From Runella sp. SP2 (GTDB taxonomy: Bacteria > Bacteroidota > Bacteroidia > Cytophagales > Spirosomataceae), in the NCBI RefSeq assembly GCF_003711225.1, contig NZ_CP031030.1, positions 4,774,001 through 4,838,000 on the forward strand: 64,000 nt of DNA, read 5' to 3'. Below, piece after piece: positions 1 to 9,574 of the stretch. Made by a program: the position numbers and the translations under genes. Numbering within the stretch: the stretch's first letter is position 1; each line of letters opens with the position of its first letter. The notes beneath the pieces are model-generated. The model searched no databases. It was not told where the DNA came from and worked only from the letters and a program-made list of their open reading frames with translations.

Positions 1-1318
1 GAACGGCATAAGAAGCTAAGTTTTCAGCCGATTTCTTATCTACTGGAAGGGTAAATTCGACTTCAAAACCATCAGGCATGGCACGAACCGCCTTCATTTC
101 AAAGGGTGTTTTACCATTCCACACCAAACGCTGCAAACCTTGGTTAGCATCGCCCGACGAGCCCCAACCACGGTTGGTTTCTCCGATGTAAAGTGAACCG
201 CCATCGTTGGCCCACGCCATACGCAATACCCCCGATTGGAAACCCGAACGGAAGTCAAATGCAGCTCCTTGGTATTCACCTTTTACTTTTTCTAGGAAAA
301 CGCGCATCACTTTACTTTGTCCTTGGTCACCCACAAAAAGTTGGTTACTAAAAGGCCCGAATTTCCCGCCCGTTTGATCCGCCAAAATCTCAGCATTTGA
401 GACTCCTAAGATACCATGAGGCAACCACACTGCTGGAAGTTGGGTTTCGGGATATTTTTTCTTCATGTCGGCCAACGTCAAAAACTTCTCATTTTGTACG
501 TTTTCTGGCTTGATGGCATTTCCATTATTGTCACGCGTTTTACGTGGATCTACCATTGCATATACTTCTTCTTGGGTAATTTTGATGGGCGAGTTAGTAA
601 GACTGTTAGCCCACTTCAAGCCCGCAGGGTGACCCATAAAAGCACCTTTTTTCACGTGCCAAATACCACCTGAACCCATCCAGTCGCCTTGGTTATCGTC
701 ATAAAACAACTCACCATCCACCATTCCTAAACCGCAAGGAGAGCGAACGCCCGTTGCCCACGGTTCCATTTGGCCATCAGGCGTAATTTTAAAAATCCAA
801 CCACGCAACGGGCGGCGGCTTTCGCCAGCCCACCACTCTTCGTCACCAAAAGCGACGTTACCCGATACAAAATACGAGCCGTCAGGGGCGATTTTTGGCC
901 CAAAGCTGTATTCGTGGTAGTGCGAAGACAACGGCCAAGCGTAGATTGTTTCATAAACATCCGCTTTGCCATCGTGGTCTTTGTCAATCAATTTTGTCAA
1001 TTCTCCACGTTGTGCACAAACCATCGCGCCGTTTTGGTAAACAAGCCCTAAGATTTCGTGTAAGCCAGAGGCAAATTTTTTGTAGTACGGCTTCGAACCA
1101 GTAGGGTTTTCGAGCAACCAAACATCGCCTCGGCGCGTTCCAATGGCCAAACGACCATCAGGAAGGGTGGTCATCCCTCCTACTTCGAGCAATATACCCT
1201 CAGGAACGGGTGGGGTAACAATTTTGTAAAAATCTTCTTCCGAAGGGGACTCCTGCGCAAATGATACGCCTAAACTCAGTAAAAGGGAGGTGATTGTGCA
1301 GATAACTTGTTTTTTCAT
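1..1318 (-). CDS. Secreted sorbosone/glucose dehydrogenase-like beta-propeller protein (3' end outside window)
   Basis: The ATG at 1318 (minus) opens a 439-codon frame that runs off the window edge, so the C-terminus is missing. Residues 1-22 form a signal peptide ending in SFAQ, so the product is exported to the periplasm or surface. The body has repeated propeller-type motifs (DGRLAIGTRRGDVWLLENP, APDGSYFVSGN, LGMVDGELFYDDNQGDW, QLFVGDQGQSKVMRV) typical of PQQ-dependent sugar dehydrogenase-like (GSDH/sorbosone) folds. Bacteroidota members of this group often carry a C-terminal cytochrome c or carbohydrate-binding part, which cannot be checked here. It starts 2 bp after the stop of the Uma2 gene, so the two are probably co-transcribed. 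The substrate is unknown. Confidence 0.75.
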   Translation of the reverse strand, partial: MKKQVICTITSLLLSLGVSFAQESPSEEDFYKIVTPPVPEGILLEVGGMTTLPDGRLAIGTRRGDVWLLENPTGSKPYYKKFASGLHEILGLVYQNGAMVCAQRGELTKLIDKDHDGKADVYETIYAWPLSSHYHEYSFGPKIAPDGSYFVSGNVAFGDEEWWAGESRRPLRGWIFKITPDGQMEPWATGVRSPCGLGMVDGELFYDDNQGDWMGSGGIWHVKKGAFMGHPAGLKWANSLTNSPIKITQEEVYAMVDPRKTRDNNGNAIKPENVQNEKFLTLADMKKKYPETQLPAVWLPHGILGVSNAEILADQTGGKFGPFSNQLFVGDQGQSKVMRVFLEKVKGEYQGAAFDFRSGFQSGVLRMAWANDGGSLYIGETNRGWGSSGDANQGLQRLVWNGKTPFEMKAVRAMPDGFEVEFTLPVDKKSAENLASYAV

Positions 1319-1320
1319 TA

Positions 1321-1905
1321 CTACGGTATTTCTAAGATATTGGTCAATACTACTTCAAAATCGACGAGAACGTCGTCGCCTGTTAGGGTTTCACTAAACA
1401 ATTTAGTTTCGATAGCCGCATACGGCCGATAGATGAATGTTCGTTGTTCACTCATGGCTACTAGCCAGCCCAATCGCACGCCATTGTCAATCCATTTTTG
1501 CATTTTTTGTTTCAAATCCTCCAAATTATCCGTGTCAGATTCTAACTCAAGCACAAAATCAGGGGCTAAATACGGAAACGATTTTTTTTCGGCGGTTGAT
1601 AACTCAGCCCAGCGTTCTTTCCGAATCCACGCCACGTCAGGAGCGCGCATGGAGCGATCGGGCAAGAAAAAACCGCCGTTAGAATCAATCACTTTTCCAG
1701 CTTTTGTACGGCGATTCCAAATACCTATTTCAGTATTCAATTCGCTGTTGTTAGAACTGGTTAGCAGATGGGTCGGAGACATATTGATAAAAATTTGTCC
1801 AAACTCGTTACGTTCTACCATCAAATCGGGGTTTGAAAGGCAGAAGTTTACCAATTCATCATCAGTAAATTGCTCGCGAGAAGGAAGATGCAATGGAATC
1901 AGCAT
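1321..1905 (-). CDS. Uma2 family (DUF820) PD-(D/E)XK nuclease-fold protein
   Basis: A 194-residue protein of the usual Uma2 length. The core shows RAPDVAWIRKERW, then PDFVLELESDTDNLEDLKQKMQKW and the GVRLGWLV turn, which matches the family's nuclease-like fold with acidic residues in the two PD motifs and a downstream Lys. Uma2 proteins are common in cyanobacteria and Bacteroidota; their cellular role is largely unknown, and nuclease activity is inferred from the fold only. It ends 2 bp before the secreted dehydrogenase-like gene on the same strand. The ATG at 1905 is the natural start. Confidence 0.85.
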   Translation of the reverse strand: MLIPLHLPSREQFTDDELVNFCLSNPDLMVERNEFGQIFINMSPTHLLTSSNNSELNTEIGIWNRRTKAGKVIDSNGGFFLPDRSMRAPDVAWIRKERWAELSTAEKKSFPYLAPDFVLELESDTDNLEDLKQKMQKWIDNGVRLGWLVAMSEQRTFIYRPYAAIETKLFSETLTGDDVLVDFEVVLTNILEIP

Positions 1906-2010
1906 GGGTTGCTATCAATTAGGAATCTCTCATTCGTTGAGCAAAGATAGAGAATCATTCCCAATTTCAGCCATCCAAGCCTTGAAACAACCACCTTTGG
2001 AGTTTTTTTA

Positions 2011-2018
2011 TAATTTTG
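2011..2018 (+). promoter_or_regulatory. Putative -7 box (TAATTTTG) of the membrane protein gene
   Basis: TAATTTTG fits the Bacteroidota -7 consensus TAnnTTTG and lies 21 bp before the ATG at 2040. A well-spaced -33 TTTG is not clear, so this is a weak call. Confidence 0.35.
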
Positions 2019-2039
2019 TGCAATCTATAAAACCTTTAT

Positions 2040-4520
2040 ATGAGAAACCAGTTTGACTTCCGTCGTCTTTTACCACACCTACTTGCCATTATTGGCTTTT
2101 TAGCACTTGCCATTATGTACATGAGCCCTGTTTTGAAAGGGCAGCAATTGGCGATGGGCGATGTTGATCGTTTCATAGCGCTTCAAAGCGAAATACGCAA
2201 ATACGCCAGCGAATACATTGGCTGGACCAATAGTTTATTTGGAGGAATGCCTACTTTTTTGGTAGGAGGCGATTATTCAAACGGTATTTTTATCAAAATT
2301 CACGGACTGATTTATACCCTATTCAATATCAAAGCGACCTTCATTGGGATGTATTTGATTGGTGCCTATTTGATGTTGAGAGGCTTTCGTTGTGACCTTT
2401 GGACCAGCATTTTGGGCGCCATTGGGTACGCATTTTTCACGTATAACTTTCAAATTATTGAAGCAGGACACACCGCTAAGGTATATGCCGTTGCTTACCT
2501 TCCTTTGATGGCCGCAGGGGTTATTTTTGGGTTTAACCAGCGGCCTTGGCTAGGAGCCGTCCTGCTTAGTTTGGGGCTTGGCTTGCAGATTCACGCCAAT
2601 CACCCTCAGATTACGTATTACTCTGCCATTGTTTTAGGCATTTTAGCCATTTTTGAAACCATTAGAGCGGTAAAAAGTGGTGCAATAAAATCACTCATTA
2701 TCTTTTTTGGTGCCTCGGCTGTTTTTTGCGCATTGGCATTGGCGACCAATACCTCACGACTTTGGACACTTTATGATCACTCCAAAGAGACCATTCGCGG
2801 TGGGTCAGAACTTACGCCTGTAAAAGGCGAAGCCGCAAGTGCAGGCAATAACGATAGTAAAGGGCTCACCAAAGAATACGCTTTTGCGTGGAGTTATGGT
2901 AAGCTTGAATCACTAACGCTTTTGATTCCTGACTTTTCGGGAGGTAGTTCGGGCGGTGAATTAGATACCAAATCAGAATCGTACAAAACCCTCACTCGCT
3001 ACGGCGTAGATGGGCAAAATGCCGCTCAGTTTGCCTATCAATTACCCACTTACTGGGGCGACCAGACCTTCGTAGGAGGCGGGGTATATTCAGGGGCGAT
3101 TATCTGTTTCTTGTTTATACTGGGGTTATTTTATGCCGAAAAACGCTACCGTATTCCGTTCCTAATCGCAGGTATTCTTACCTTAATGCTCGGTTGGGGT
3201 GGCAATTTTACAGCCCTCAATTACTTCTTGTTTGACTACATTCCAGGCTTCAACAAGTTTCGTTCGGTCAGCATGATTTTATCGCTGACGCAGTTCTGTA
3301 TGATTATCATTGCTTCGCTTGGGGTAAAACAACTGATTGAAAACCGTCCTTCTTGGGAAGAATTCAAAAAACCTTTCTTTATAAGTTTAGGAGCTACTGC
3401 GGGGCTTGCACTTATCTTGGCCATTGTTCCGAGTTTGGTTGGTTTACGAAGCGACAACGATGCCGCGTTTGTAGAGCAAATGACCCAAAGCTTTGGCAAC
3501 AACAAAGCCGCCGCTAATGACCTTTACAATGCGCTTGTCGAAGACCGCGCTTCTATGCTTCGTTCGGATGCCTTACGCACCGTGCTTTTCATTCTGTTGG
3601 CGGCGGCAGTTCTTTGGGCTTTTGTTACCAATAAACTTAAAAATACGACGGCCGTTGTCGGAATTATCTCGGCGCTGACGTTGATAGACATGTGGAGCGT
3701 CAACAAGCGTTACCTCAACAACGACGATTTTCGTCCTAAATTTGAATCGGCTCAAAACGTAGAACCTAACGCTGCGGATCAGCAAATTTTGAGAGATACC
3801 GACCCTGATTATCGCGTATTGGATGTTACGAGCAATCCTTTTGCCGACCCTCGGGCATCGGCGTTCCACAAGTCGGTGGGAGGTTACAGTGCTTCAAAAT
3901 TGCGTCGTACCCAAGACCTAATTGAGCGTCAGATGGTGAAAAACAACATGGCTGTTTTCAATATGCTCAATACAAAATACTTCATTGTACCTGACGAGAA
4001 AAAACAGCCTGTAGTACAACAAAACCCTGGGGCCCTTGGAAACGCTTGGTTTGTTCGCGAGTTGAAAATGGTCAACAATCCCGACGAAGAAATGGCCGCG
4101 TTAGATAATTTCAACCCAGGTAAAACCGCCGTTGTAGATAAGCGTTTTGCGGATATTTTAAAAGGAGCACAACCGTCGGCTGACAGCACAGGGACGATTC
4201 GTCTGACGAGTTATCACCCCACCAAATTGGCATACGAGTCTAATACATCAAGCCCTCAAATAGCTGTTTTCTCAGAAATGTACTACAAAGGGAACGAAGA
4301 TTGGAAATCGTACATTGATGGAAAAGAAACCCCTCATTTTAGAGCTGACTACGTGCTTAGAGCTATGGTTATTCCATCAGGAAAACACACCATCGAATTC
4401 AAATTTGATGCAAAAACGGTTAGCCAAGGTCAAAAAATAGATTTGTACGCTTCTGTTGCGTGGCTACTGCTCATCGGCGGGGCTTTGTTCCTAGATTTTC
4501 GTACCAAAAAACAAGCCTAA
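2040..4520 (+). CDS. YfhO-like large multi-spanning membrane protein, putative GT-C glycosyltransferase
   Basis: 826 residues. An N-terminal hydrophobic helix (about 10-30) is followed by a periplasmic loop with an acidic motif (MGDVDRF) and LFGGMPTF, then roughly a dozen membrane segments to about residue 540. A soluble domain follows (about 560-795) and one last helix near 800-820. This layout matches the YfhO / GT-C class, which move sugars from lipid carriers to polymers or proteins outside the membrane. The acidic loop after the first helix is typical of GT-C active sites. It lies directly upstream of the pseudaminic acid genes (50 bp gap), so a role in surface glycosylation is plausible but inferred. 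Confidence 0.65.
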   Translation: MRNQFDFRRLLPHLLAIIGFLALAIMYMSPVLKGQQLAMGDVDRFIALQSEIRKYASEYIGWTNSLFGGMPTFLVGGDYSNGIFIKIHGLIYTLFNIKATFIGMYLIGAYLMLRGFRCDLWTSILGAIGYAFFTYNFQIIEAGHTAKVYAVAYLPLMAAGVIFGFNQRPWLGAVLLSLGLGLQIHANHPQITYYSAIVLGILAIFETIRAVKSGAIKSLIIFFGASAVFCALALATNTSRLWTLYDHSKETIRGGSELTPVKGEAASAGNNDSKGLTKEYAFAWSYGKLESLTLLIPDFSGGSSGGELDTKSESYKTLTRYGVDGQNAAQFAYQLPTYWGDQTFVGGGVYSGAIICFLFILGLFYAEKRYRIPFLIAGILTLMLGWGGNFTALNYFLFDYIPGFNKFRSVSMILSLTQFCMIIIASLGVKQLIENRPSWEEFKKPFFISLGATAGLALILAIVPSLVGLRSDNDAAFVEQMTQSFGNNKAAANDLYNALVEDRASMLRSDALRTVLFILLAAAVLWAFVTNKLKNTTAVVGIISALTLIDMWSVNKRYLNNDDFRPKFESAQNVEPNAADQQILRDTDPDYRVLDVTSNPFADPRASAFHKSVGGYSASKLRRTQDLIERQMVKNNMAVFNMLNTKYFIVPDEKKQPVVQQNPGALGNAWFVRELKMVNNPDEEMAALDNFNPGKTAVVDKRFADILKGAQPSADSTGTIRLTSYHPTKLAYESNTSSPQIAVFSEMYYKGNEDWKSYIDGKETPHFRADYVLRAMVIPSGKHTIEFKFDAKTVSQGQKIDLYASVAWLLLIGGALFLDFRTKKQA

Positions 4521-4570
4521 CGCAGTTCGCGTGCAGGTATCAACCACCGAATAATCCTCTTGATTAAATA

Positions 4571-5581
4571 ATGTTAAACGGAAAATCAATCCTTGTAACT
4601 GGAGCAACAGGCTCATTTGGCAAGGAATTTATTAGAACGATTCTCAAGCTATACCCTGACGTTAAGCGTTTGGTGGTGTATTCGCGCGATGAATTGAAGC
4701 AGTTTGAAATGTCACAAGAATTTAGCCACAGCAAATACCCCGTGATACGGTATTTTATTGGTGACGTTCGCGACGAAGCACGCCTCACGATGGCGTGTGA
4801 GGGCATCGACATTATCATTCATGCGGCAGCACTCAAGCAAGTTCCTGCGGCAGAGTACAACCCGATGGAGTGCATCAAGACCAACATCTTAGGCGGTCAA
4901 AATGTTATCACGGCGGCCCTGGCCACAGGTGTCCAAAAAGTAGTAGCTCTCTCGACCGACAAGGCGGCGGCTCCTATCAACTTGTACGGCGCAACCAAAC
5001 TTTGTTCCGACAAATTGTTTGTAGCGGCCAACAACATCAAAGGCGCTCGTGATATTCGTTTTTCGGTCGTACGTTACGGAAACGTCATTGGCTCGCGCGG
5101 TTCGGTGATTCCTTTTTTCTTGCAGAAACGCAAAGAAGGAGTCTTACCCATCACCCATCCCGACATGACCCGCTTTAATATTTCGCTCGAAGACGGGGTA
5201 AAAATGGTCTTGTTTGCGCTCGAAAACGCCTGGGGAGGCGAAATCTTTGTGCCAAAAATTCCTTCTTACCGCATTACCGACGTAGCCGAAGCCATTGCGC
5301 CTAACGCACGTCAAGAAGTTGTCGGAATTCGCCCTGGGGAAAAACTCCACGAGGAAATGATTACCGAAACCGATTCGCTCAATACCATCGAACTTGACAA
5401 GTATTACGTCATTTGTCCAAGTACCCCCATTTGGAGCATGGACGATTACGTGGAAGCCTTCAACGGCCGCAAAGTCCCGTACGGGTTTGAGTACAACTCG
5501 GGCACTAACGACGAATGGCTTACAGTCGATGATTTACGCCAACAAATCAAGCAGCACGTTGACCCCAATTTTGAAGTATGA
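4571..5581 (+). CDS. pseB: UDP-N-acetylglucosamine 4,6-dehydratase (inverting), PseB
   Basis: First enzyme of the CMP-pseudaminic acid pathway: dehydrates and C5-inverts UDP-GlcNAc to a 4-keto-6-deoxy-L-arabino sugar. The sequence shows the NAD(P)-binding GATGSFG motif (residues 11-17), the TDKA segment (about 129-132) characteristic of this dehydratase family, and the catalytic Tyr139-xxx-Lys143 in NLYGATK. 336 residues is the normal PseB length. Its TGA overlaps the ATG of pseC by 4 bp, so the two are translationally coupled. Confidence 0.95.
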   Translation: MLNGKSILVTGATGSFGKEFIRTILKLYPDVKRLVVYSRDELKQFEMSQEFSHSKYPVIRYFIGDVRDEARLTMACEGIDIIIHAAALKQVPAAEYNPMECIKTNILGGQNVITAALATGVQKVVALSTDKAAAPINLYGATKLCSDKLFVAANNIKGARDIRFSVVRYGNVIGSRGSVIPFFLQKRKEGVLPITHPDMTRFNISLEDGVKMVLFALENAWGGEIFVPKIPSYRITDVAEAIAPNARQEVVGIRPGEKLHEEMITETDSLNTIELDKYYVICPSTPIWSMDDYVEAFNGRKVPYGFEYNSGTNDEWLTVDDLRQQIKQHVDPNFEV

Positions 5582-6762
5582 TTCCTTACGGAAGACAAAA
5601 TATTACCGACGACGATATTGAGGTAGTAACCAAGGCATTGCGCGCCGATTTCTTGACGCAAGGCCCCACTATCCATCAATTTGAAGTCGCATTTGCGGAA
5701 TATGTCGGGGCGAAATATGCGGTGGCTGTGGCCAATGGAACAGCCGCATTGCATTTGTGTGCACTGGCGTTGGACGTAGCCGAAGGTCAAAAAGTAATTA
5801 CCACGCCCATCACGTTTGCAGCATCGGCCAATTGTGTTCGCTACTGCGGCGGGGAGGTTGTTTTTGCTGACATTGACCCCGACACCTATTTATTAGACAT
5901 CAACGCAGTAAGGGCTCTTCTTGCTGCTGCTCCCAAAGGAACCTATCACGGAATTGTGCCCGTTGATTTTGCGGGACGCGCGGTTGATTTAGAGGCTTTT
6001 CGGACCCTCGCTGACGAATACGGCCTGTGGATTATTGAGGATGCTTGCCATGCACCAGGCGGTTATTTCAATGATAGCCAAGGGCAAATGCAGCGCTGCG
6101 GAAATGGGCAATTTGCGGACTTGGCCATTTTCTCATTTCACCCCGTCAAACACATTGCTTGCGGTGAAGGAGGAATGATTACTACCAATGATGCCAAGCT
6201 TTATCAAAAACTGCTAACGCTTCGTACCCACGGCATCAGTCGCGATGCAAATGGTTTCCAAAACTCCATTGCTTTTGCCGCAGGCGACGAGCAAGCAACC
6301 AACTACCCAGGCTGGTACATGGAAATGCAAACGCTAGGTTTTAATTACCGTCTTACCGATTTTCAGGCAGCATTGGGGATTTCTCAGCTGGCAAGAGCAG
6401 ACGAAGGGCTCGCTCGGCGTCGCGAAATTGCGCAAGTTTATAACGCAGCTTTTGAGGGTTTACCGTTTATCAAAGGCCAATCAGGCGTGATTGAGGGTCA
6501 TGCGTACCATCTTTATGTGGTAGAGGTAGAAAACCGTTTGGGGCTTTATACCCACTTACGTGAACAGCAGATTTTTGCCCAAGTTCATTACATTCCGTGC
6601 CATTTGATGCCGTATTACCGCACTCAAGGCTGGGAAGAAGGTGATTTCCCCGCCGCCGAGAACTACTACCGTCACTGCTTGAGTTTGCCGATGTACCCTA
6701 CCCTCACAGAGGCACAACAAGCATTTGTGATTCAAACAATTATTGATTTTTATCACTCATAA
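5578..6762 (+). CDS. pseC: UDP-4-amino-4,6-dideoxy-N-acetyl-beta-L-altrosamine transaminase, PseC
   Basis: PLP-dependent aminotransferase of the DegT/DnrJ/EryC1 family, 394 residues, carrying out the second Pse step (4-keto to 4-amino sugar). The PLP lysine is in FSFHPVKH. NGTAALHLCALAL (cofactor phosphate binding) and EDACHAPGG (Asp contacting the PLP nitrogen) are also clear. The gene overlaps pseB by 4 bp and is followed 8 bp later by the Pse-associated methylase. Confidence 0.95.
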   Translation: MIPYGRQNITDDDIEVVTKALRADFLTQGPTIHQFEVAFAEYVGAKYAVAVANGTAALHLCALALDVAEGQKVITTPITFAASANCVRYCGGEVVFADIDPDTYLLDINAVRALLAAAPKGTYHGIVPVDFAGRAVDLEAFRTLADEYGLWIIEDACHAPGGYFNDSQGQMQRCGNGQFADLAIFSFHPVKHIACGEGGMITTNDAKLYQKLLTLRTHGISRDANGFQNSIAFAAGDEQATNYPGWYMEMQTLGFNYRLTDFQAALGISQLARADEGLARRREIAQVYNAAFEGLPFIKGQSGVIEGHAYHLYVVEVENRLGLYTHLREQQIFAQVHYIPCHLMPYYRTQGWEEGDFPAAENYYRHCLSLPMYPTLTEAQQAFVIQTIIDFYHS

Positions 6763-6769
6763 ATACATT

Positions 6770-7417
6770 ATGTCAACCACCACACAGGAAGCGTTTTGGA
6801 GCGGAGAGTTTGGCAAAGCCTATTCCGATAGAAACAACTGGACATCAGCTCAATACGACGATTTTTATCGGCACGAATGGGGGATTACAAAGACTCAAAT
6901 GAACGAGGATTGCCTTCGTGACCTCCCCAAAGATGCCAAAATCTTAGAAGTGGGCTGTAACATTGGGCTACAATTACGGTGTCTCCAAGAAATGGGTTTC
7001 ACCAATTTATATGGCATTGAGCTACAGCACTATGCGGTAGAAAAGGCCAAGGAAATCGTCAAAAACGTAAACATCATTCAAGGGTCAGGGTTTGATATTC
7101 CTTTCAAAGACAGCTACTTTGATGTGGTAGTAACAAACGGCGTGCTTATTCACATTGCGCCCGACGACCTACCGCGAATCATGTCAGAAATGGTGCGTTG
7201 TAGCAAAAAATACGTTTGGGGTTTTGAATACTTTGCCAGCTCGTTGGTCAACATCAACTACCGCGGCAACGAAGGGTTTTTGTGGAAGGCGGACTACAGC
7301 AAAATTTTCCAAGAAAATTTCCCTCAGCTCCAAGAAATTTACCGTAAAATGTACCCATACGTCTCTGCGTCACAGCAAGGAAACGTGGACTATATGTATC
7401 TTTTGGAAAAACAATAG
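6770..7417 (+). CDS. Pseudaminic acid biosynthesis-associated SAM methylase
   Basis: Class I methyltransferase. The SAM-binding motif I is ILEVGCNIGLQL, with an acidic residue in IELQ at the end of strand 2. TQEAFWSGEFGKAYSDRN at the N-terminus is characteristic of the methylase family that sits in Pse/NulO clusters (PMT type). A longer reading from 6743 would overlap pseC; the ATG at 6770 gives the conserved N-terminus and is chosen. The family's exact substrate is not established; it may O- or N-methylate a Pse intermediate or product. It lies 3 bp before pseF. Confidence 0.85.
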   Translation: MSTTTQEAFWSGEFGKAYSDRNNWTSAQYDDFYRHEWGITKTQMNEDCLRDLPKDAKILEVGCNIGLQLRCLQEMGFTNLYGIELQHYAVEKAKEIVKNVNIIQGSGFDIPFKDSYFDVVVTNGVLIHIAPDDLPRIMSEMVRCSKKYVWGFEYFASSLVNINYRGNEGFLWKADYSKIFQENFPQLQEIYRKMYPYVSASQQGNVDYMYLLEKQ

Positions 7418-7420
7418 CCG

Positions 7421-8116
7421 ATGAGTTGTATTGCCATCATTACGGCCAGAGGAGGCAGCAAACGCATTCCCCGTAAAAACATCAAAGATTTTTTGGGAAA
7501 ACCAATCATTGCATACAGCATTGAGGCGGCGCTTGCCAGTAATCTCTTTGACGAAGTAATGGTATCAACTGATGACGCTGAAATTGCCCAAATTGCCAAA
7601 GAATACGGCGCAAAAGTTCCTTTTCAGCGGTCAGAAAAAACCTCTGATGACTTTGCAACAACAGCTGATGTTATCAATGAAGTACTTGAATCGTATCAAC
7701 AAATAGGGCAAAATTTCCGCACTGCTTGTTGCCTTTATCCAACGGCTCCTTTTGTCACCAAAGAACTGTTGCAAAAGGCTTCTCAAACTTTAAAAAAGGG
7801 AGAATTTGACGCGGTGTTTCCTGTCATGCGGTTTTCATATCCCATACAGCGATGCCTCATTCAAAAAACTGACCAGCGGTTCGTACTTCGCGAGCCACAG
7901 TATTTTAGTGCTCGTTCGCAAGATTTAGAACCGTGCTACCACGATGCAGGGCAGTTTTATTTCTTTGACGTTGCTCGTTTTTTCATCAATCAGCGCCTCA
8001 TGACCGACAATACGAGCTGCATCGAAATTTCAGAACTAGAAGCTCAAGACATTGATAATGAACAAGATTGGAAATTGGCGGAGTTGAAATACATGCTACA
8101 AACAAATAAATTATGA
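7421..8116 (+). CDS. pseF: Pseudaminic acid cytidylyltransferase, PseF
   Basis: Activates pseudaminic acid with CTP to CMP-Pse, the donor used by transferases. The N-terminus has the nucleotide-binding ITARGGSKRIPRKNIKDF loop, followed by KPIIAYSI and VMVSTDD, typical of CMP-NeuAc synthetase-like enzymes. The 231-residue length and C-terminal DIDNEQDWKLAELKY fit PseF. The stop overlaps the next ATG by 4 bp. Confidence 0.93.
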   Translation: MSCIAIITARGGSKRIPRKNIKDFLGKPIIAYSIEAALASNLFDEVMVSTDDAEIAQIAKEYGAKVPFQRSEKTSDDFATTADVINEVLESYQQIGQNFRTACCLYPTAPFVTKELLQKASQTLKKGEFDAVFPVMRFSYPIQRCLIQKTDQRFVLREPQYFSARSQDLEPCYHDAGQFYFFDVARFFINQRLMTDNTSCIEISELEAQDIDNEQDWKLAELKYMLQTNKL

Positions 8117-9000
8117 TGCCTACTGTTGAAAAAAACGAATTTGGGTTTTACTCGGTCTTGAATAAACCTACCGAGGAAGAAATAGAAGAATACTATTCAA
8201 AAAAATACTATCAAGAAGAAAAAGCCACCTATTCACATACCTATTCTGAAATAGAACTTCAATTTATTTATAATAAAATAGAACAACGCTTTCAGTATTT
8301 AATTGACAATCAACTTATCAGCCCTAACAAAACCTATTCACTGTTAGATGTTGGCTGTGGAGAGGGGTTTGCCCTAAAATATTTTTTCAATAAAAAATGG
8401 GATGTTACAGGACTAGATTTTAGCGATTTTGGTTGCGAAACCAATAATCCTGATGTCAAACAATTTTTAATTACAGGGAACATTTATCTAAATCTCCAAA
8501 AAATCACTCAGTCTGGACAAAAGTATGATATCATTTGGTTAGACAATGTTTTAGAACACGTAACAGACCCTCTTGAATTATTGAAAGATTTAAAACAAAT
8601 CTCAGCACCCACAACAGGTATTTTAATCATTGATGTACCCAACGATTTTTCAAAGATTCAAGAAAAGTTAATAGAGTTGAATAAAGTAAATCAACCATTT
8701 TGGGTTGTACTACCAGATCATTTGTCATACTTTAATCAAGAAGGTCTGGTTAATATTTGTAAAACCGCAGGATGGGATAAAAAAGGATTATTAGCAGATT
8801 TCCCTATTGATTGGTTTTTGCTCAATGATGCCTCTAACTATATTAATCACAAATCAACAGGAAAACAAGCTCATTTTTCTCGAATGATTGTTGATAATTT
8901 AATGCACGATATTTCAATAGAGAAAACCAACAAGCTTTATGAGGTCTTAGCTGAAATGGGGTTAGGGCGAAGTATTATTGGTTTTTTTCTCAACAAATAA
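8113..9000 (+). CDS. Class I SAM-dependent methyltransferase
   Basis: 295 residues. SAM motif I is LLDVGCGEGFALKYF (about residues 78-92), followed by VTGLDFSDFG, and IIWLDNVLEHVTDPLELL as the motif typical of Methyltransf_23/UbiG-like enzymes acting on sugars. From this gene to about 12200 the DNA is clearly more AT-rich than pseB, pseC and pseF, which suggests a later acquired module. It is coupled to pseF by a 4-bp ATGA overlap. Possibly modifies a Pse derivative; substrate unknown. A second Met codon directly follows the first. Confidence 0.8.
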   Translation: MMPTVEKNEFGFYSVLNKPTEEEIEEYYSKKYYQEEKATYSHTYSEIELQFIYNKIEQRFQYLIDNQLISPNKTYSLLDVGCGEGFALKYFFNKKWDVTGLDFSDFGCETNNPDVKQFLITGNIYLNLQKITQSGQKYDIIWLDNVLEHVTDPLELLKDLKQISAPTTGILIIDVPNDFSKIQEKLIELNKVNQPFWVVLPDHLSYFNQEGLVNICKTAGWDKKGLLADFPIDWFLLNDASNYINHKSTGKQAHFSRMIVDNLMHDISIEKTNKLYEVLAEMGLGRSIIGFFLNK

Positions 9001-9001
9001 G

Positions 9002-9565
9002 ATGATGAGAAATTATAAATGCTTAAAAAATAGAGTCTTCGAAAACTCCCATTATTCACTACTTCCAATACGAGATGAAGACAAAGTCTCGATTATGAAT
9101 TGGAGAAATGAACAAATTGATGTTCTCAGGCAAAAAGAGCCTTTAACACTAGAAAAGCAAGATTGGTATTTTAAAAATGTAATTTCACCGTTGTTCGAAC
9201 AAGCAAATCCGCCTCAAATTTTATGGAGTTTTTTTAAACAAAATGAGTTAATTGGTTACGGTGGTTTGGTGCATATTAGTTGGGAAGATAAGCGCGGAGA
9301 AGTCTCTTTCTTGTTAAATCCAGCACGGATAGAAGATAATCATACTTATAGAGAGGATTTTCTAAACTACCTCTCGCTTTTAAGTAGAGCTGCATTTGAA
9401 GATTTAAGTTTTAATAAAATTTACACCGAAACTTTCGACATCCGAGATTTTCATATCAGTGTTTTAGAGGAGGCTGGCTTTTTAAAAGAAGCGATACTAA
9501 AGCGCCACTGGCGGATAAATAACCAATGGGTTGACTCAATTTTTCACTGTAAATTTCAAAAGTAG
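9002..9565 (+). CDS. GNAT family N-acetyltransferase, candidate PseH
   Basis: GNAT fold about 185 residues long. It has an N-terminal LLPIRDEDKVSIMNWRN segment like those of the RimJ/PseH group, central GYGGLVHISWEDKRGEVSFLL (strands 4-5 with the acetyl-CoA site) and C-terminal VLEEAGFLKEAILKRHW. In the Pse pathway PseH acetylates the 4-amino group made by PseC, and no other acetyltransferase is present, so this is the best candidate. The frame extends to 8978 but that overlaps the upstream gene; ATG at 9002 (or 9005) just after its stop is preferred. Confidence 0.65.
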   Translation: MMRNYKCLKNRVFENSHYSLLPIRDEDKVSIMNWRNEQIDVLRQKEPLTLEKQDWYFKNVISPLFEQANPPQILWSFFKQNELIGYGGLVHISWEDKRGEVSFLLNPARIEDNHTYREDFLNYLSLLSRAAFEDLSFNKIYTETFDIRDFHISVLEEAGFLKEAILKRHWRINNQWVDSIFHCKFQK

Positions 9566-9574
9566 GTAATTATT

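Noticed and set aside
1433..2056. Plus-strand open frame opposite Uma2
   Set aside because: Antisense to Uma2, and its end runs into the next gene's start; no motif.
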